In this document: in pieces, positions 61,498-64,000 of the stretch
Layout of the letters: every line of letters starts with the position of its first letter
How positions within the stretch are numbered: the stretch's first letter is position 1
NCBI GenBank assembly: GCA_002943765.1
Contig: PQWQ01000006.1
Location: forward strand, 2,232,001 to 2,296,000
Length of the DNA stretch: 64,000 bases
Origin: Psoroptes ovis
Taxonomy: Eukaryota > Arthropoda > Arachnida > Sarcoptiformes > Psoroptidae
Reading direction: 5' to 3'
Program-made: the position numbers and the translations under genes
Notes under the pieces: generated by a model
What the model was told of the DNA's origin: nothing
Seen by the model: the letters and a program-made list of their open reading frames with translations, nothing else
The model's database searches: none

Positions 61498-64000
61498 TGT
61501 ACCACGCATATGATGATGATGATAATCATCGAACCGAAAAAAAGTATTAAATTTTTCCCATTTACTTTGGGTATGTTATATATTTTGGATACCCAAATAT
61601 TTGATTTTAAATTTTGACAAATCGTCATTGTTCTATGTTTCAAACTTGCTTGATTGTTTCAAACATTTTCAAATATGTTCGACAATAGGACCATATTATA
61701 ATGATAATCATATCATTATCATTAATGAACAAATAATTGCAATGTTTTGTTTGTTTTTTTGATTCATTTTGGATATTAGTTTCTTTCTTCCAGCAAATAT
61801 TGTTTTTGTGTTCCATAATAATTAATGGAAATTAATGAAAATTAATTGTAAATAATAATAATTATGATCCAAAAAAGGTATTATTTGATTTTGTCTTGTT
61901 TTTTACCATAGCGAAATTGAAACATTTAATTCAGCCGAATTTTGATAATGATTGGATTGAAATCAACATGAATAAACTGAAGGGAATGTCTTGTAGTTCC
62001 TAAAATAACTCATTTAGACATGGAAGGCCAGAATTGACATGTCATTAATTCAAGAATATGAATTCGATTAAAAGCATTTTGTTGTTCCCTTTTGATAGTC
62101 AAAATCCGTGAGGGTAAGCAAAAAAATGATTGCTGGATTGTCCAAGTTAGCGAATCGGATCCAATGATCATAGATTTCATATGCGTATTTATTAATAGAT
62201 CATAGATGATCAATGATTTGCATTTGAAAATTAATCGATTGATTTTCAATTGGAAATCGAGATGATTGTAATTCTTGGAAATGTAAAGAACAGAAAATGA
62301 TAATAAACGATTCATTTAATCAACAATGACATTCATGAATACAAATAATGTGAATCGAATTATACGATTCGTGAATGAATTTCAATAAAATCATATTTCT
62401 GAATCAATATGGATCATATGGGGCAAAAAATGAAAAGAAAAAGAATGAATTTCGTAACGAAAAATCATGACATTTTGCTGAATTTTCCAATTTCAAATTC
62501 ATTGAATTAATGTATTTCTAGGCGAAAAAAAATGAAGGGGAGTGAAGCCAACAATAAAGCCCAATTAATCATAAATAATGGAAAAAATTGAGCGAAATAA
62601 AATGAATGAATGAAAGAATCGAATATTTTAATATTTGTTTGTTTCTATAGTGATATTGATAATAATAATTATTATTATCATAATTATTAGATTGTTATAA
62701 AAACAAAGTTTCATAAATATCATTCATTTTATAGATACAATGTCGCCATTTCAATCTATAAAACAATCCTATAAAATGGGCGTCATGATCATTTGTGAAT
62801 CGATGATTAATTTCGGTGAATTTTCTATGAATCATTGACTCAAAATATTTCTACCAATTTCAATGATTTATCCTCGGTAAAACTGAGCGAATCATGGGTT
62901 AATTTCACCCCAAAATTCCACCAAAATATGATTTGCACCCCCTGCATCAATCCCATACCTCATTTTAAAAATATATAGGAGCCTAACTATATCTGATAAT
63001 TGATGTTTGCATTTTATGCACGGTTAATTTGGCAGCTATGATACTCGTACATCGTACAAAAACGCGTCAAATTTTTTTATTTGTGCAAGAAAAATGAATG
63101 AGAATTTCATTGAATCGATAGAATTTCATATCATTGAATCCTTCAAATGGAAAACTTTCATATAAAAAAAACGTTGAACCTAATGTAGGCTTAATGTATA
63201 AGAAGATTCTGATTCATGATTATTCTATGTATTTGTTTCAAAATCGTTCGTATTTTGTAACAAATTTTTTTAAATGATGATTACTAGTGATGATTGCGTT
63301 GATCATCACTGATGATGATGATTACTGATGAAAACTCTTTAATTTAAAAGCATTTTGAAACTTTTTTTTTGTTTTGGTTCAAATTGTTTCAACACCAGTT
63401 CTAGAAAAGCTAAAATGGAATAATGGAAATGATTTTTCAGATGTCGTAATTGAGTCTGTATCTCAGAACTCGTGTCATACGAACAGGCTTGCACACACAA
63501 TTACGAACGAACAAATCATTTGATCCAGGGGCTGAAGAATTTTGAAGAAATAAGATATTTATATTCTATTGGATGGTTCTCGTCTTGAATGAGATGAAGA
63601 GTTATTTGTCTTTTTTTAACAGTAAAGCAAGTTAAAAAAAATTATTACATCAAATTTGAACCGATTGTATTCGACTATATTGGAAAGGTTATTTAAAGGT
63701 TTTTTTATCGTTGCTGTTGCTGTTGTTGATGTTAATATAATGACATTTCGCTTTGATTTGTTTTGTTTAATTTGTTCACAATCGTTTCTTAGAATAAATA
63801 CAAAAGTAACAAATTGAAGAAGACAGAATAGATTTATTTCAGTTTGGATGATTATCTTTGGATCAATTGATTTTTTACATTTTTTGGTCAGTTCTAAAAG
63901 ATATTTTCATACTTCTTTGATCCGAATGATCATGTTTTAGGCCTGTTTTTCTCCTGTGGAAACGGAAATTTCCTTTCAATTCACTGAAGAAATCGGTTAT

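Larger units (their letters stand above)
51791..64000. other. Downstream non-coding desert, part 6, to window end
   Basis: No recognisable gene on either strand. It contains the T/A inverted pair at 57257-57329, a cluster of TAAT/ATTA motifs with a hairpin at 59255-59480, and an imperfect hairpin at 61452-61497. Short CAG/CTG-type repeats occur at 55095-55110, 57410-57425 and 60184-60196. The last 100 bases show no start of a new gene. Confidence 0.55.

Noticed and set aside
13431..64000. Hox-cluster microRNAs (mir-10, mir-993, iab-4)
   Set aside because: I looked for the known mature sequences on both strands by eye and found none; a computed search would be more reliable.
1..64000. A second Hox gene (Ubx, ftz or Scr exon)
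   Set aside because: No other WFQNRRMK-encoding stretch or YPWM-type exon seen on either strand.
1..64000. CRISPR arrays, bacterial operons or viral genes
   Set aside because: The sequence is eukaryotic in style; no regularly spaced repeats or prokaryotic gene packing.

Overview
This is one arthropod Hox locus in a strongly AT-rich animal genome. The poly-A/T tracts, dense ATC/GAT microsatellites and short single-copy open frames suggest a small acariform (astigmatid, house-dust-mite-like) genome. That assignment is inference from composition and protein sequence; no species marker is present.

The only protein-coding gene I can support with confidence is a two-coding-exon Antennapedia (Antp) orthologue on the + strand, join(7818..9183, 11989..12335), encoding 570 aa. 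It has a long His/Gln/Asn/Ser/Pro-rich N-terminal region, an Antp-type YPRFPPYDRL block, a YPWM hexapeptide at 448-451 and an Antp-class homeodomain at 457-516. The 2805-bp intron splits the codon joining the hexapeptide to the homeodomain. A strong splice acceptor at 7420 suggests that the first coding exon carries about 397 nt of 5' UTR and that more upstream non-coding exon(s) exist. Two overlapping-range AATAAA signals near 13.4 kb give a candidate 3' end.

Layout: 1-7420, upstream non-coding sequence with a CpG-richer patch (about 480-760) and a GAGA-motif cluster (about 1638-1668). 7421-13.4 kb, Antp. From 13.4 kb to 64 kb, about 50 kb with no recognisable gene on either strand. Within that desert are an 80-bp mariner-like foldback MITE (36237-36316), a 1.29-kb hAT DNA transposon remnant with matching 13-bp terminal inverted repeats and a 7-bp target duplication (41562-42853), several hairpins, long poly-A/T tracts, CAG/CTG, GT and GAT microsatellites, and a few GC-richer patches (30.5-30.9 kb, 35.15 kb, 45.06-45.33 kb) that could be unrecognised exons or regulatory elements. 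A large non-coding flank fits the regulatory territory of a Hox gene, but the sequence alone does not prove regulation.
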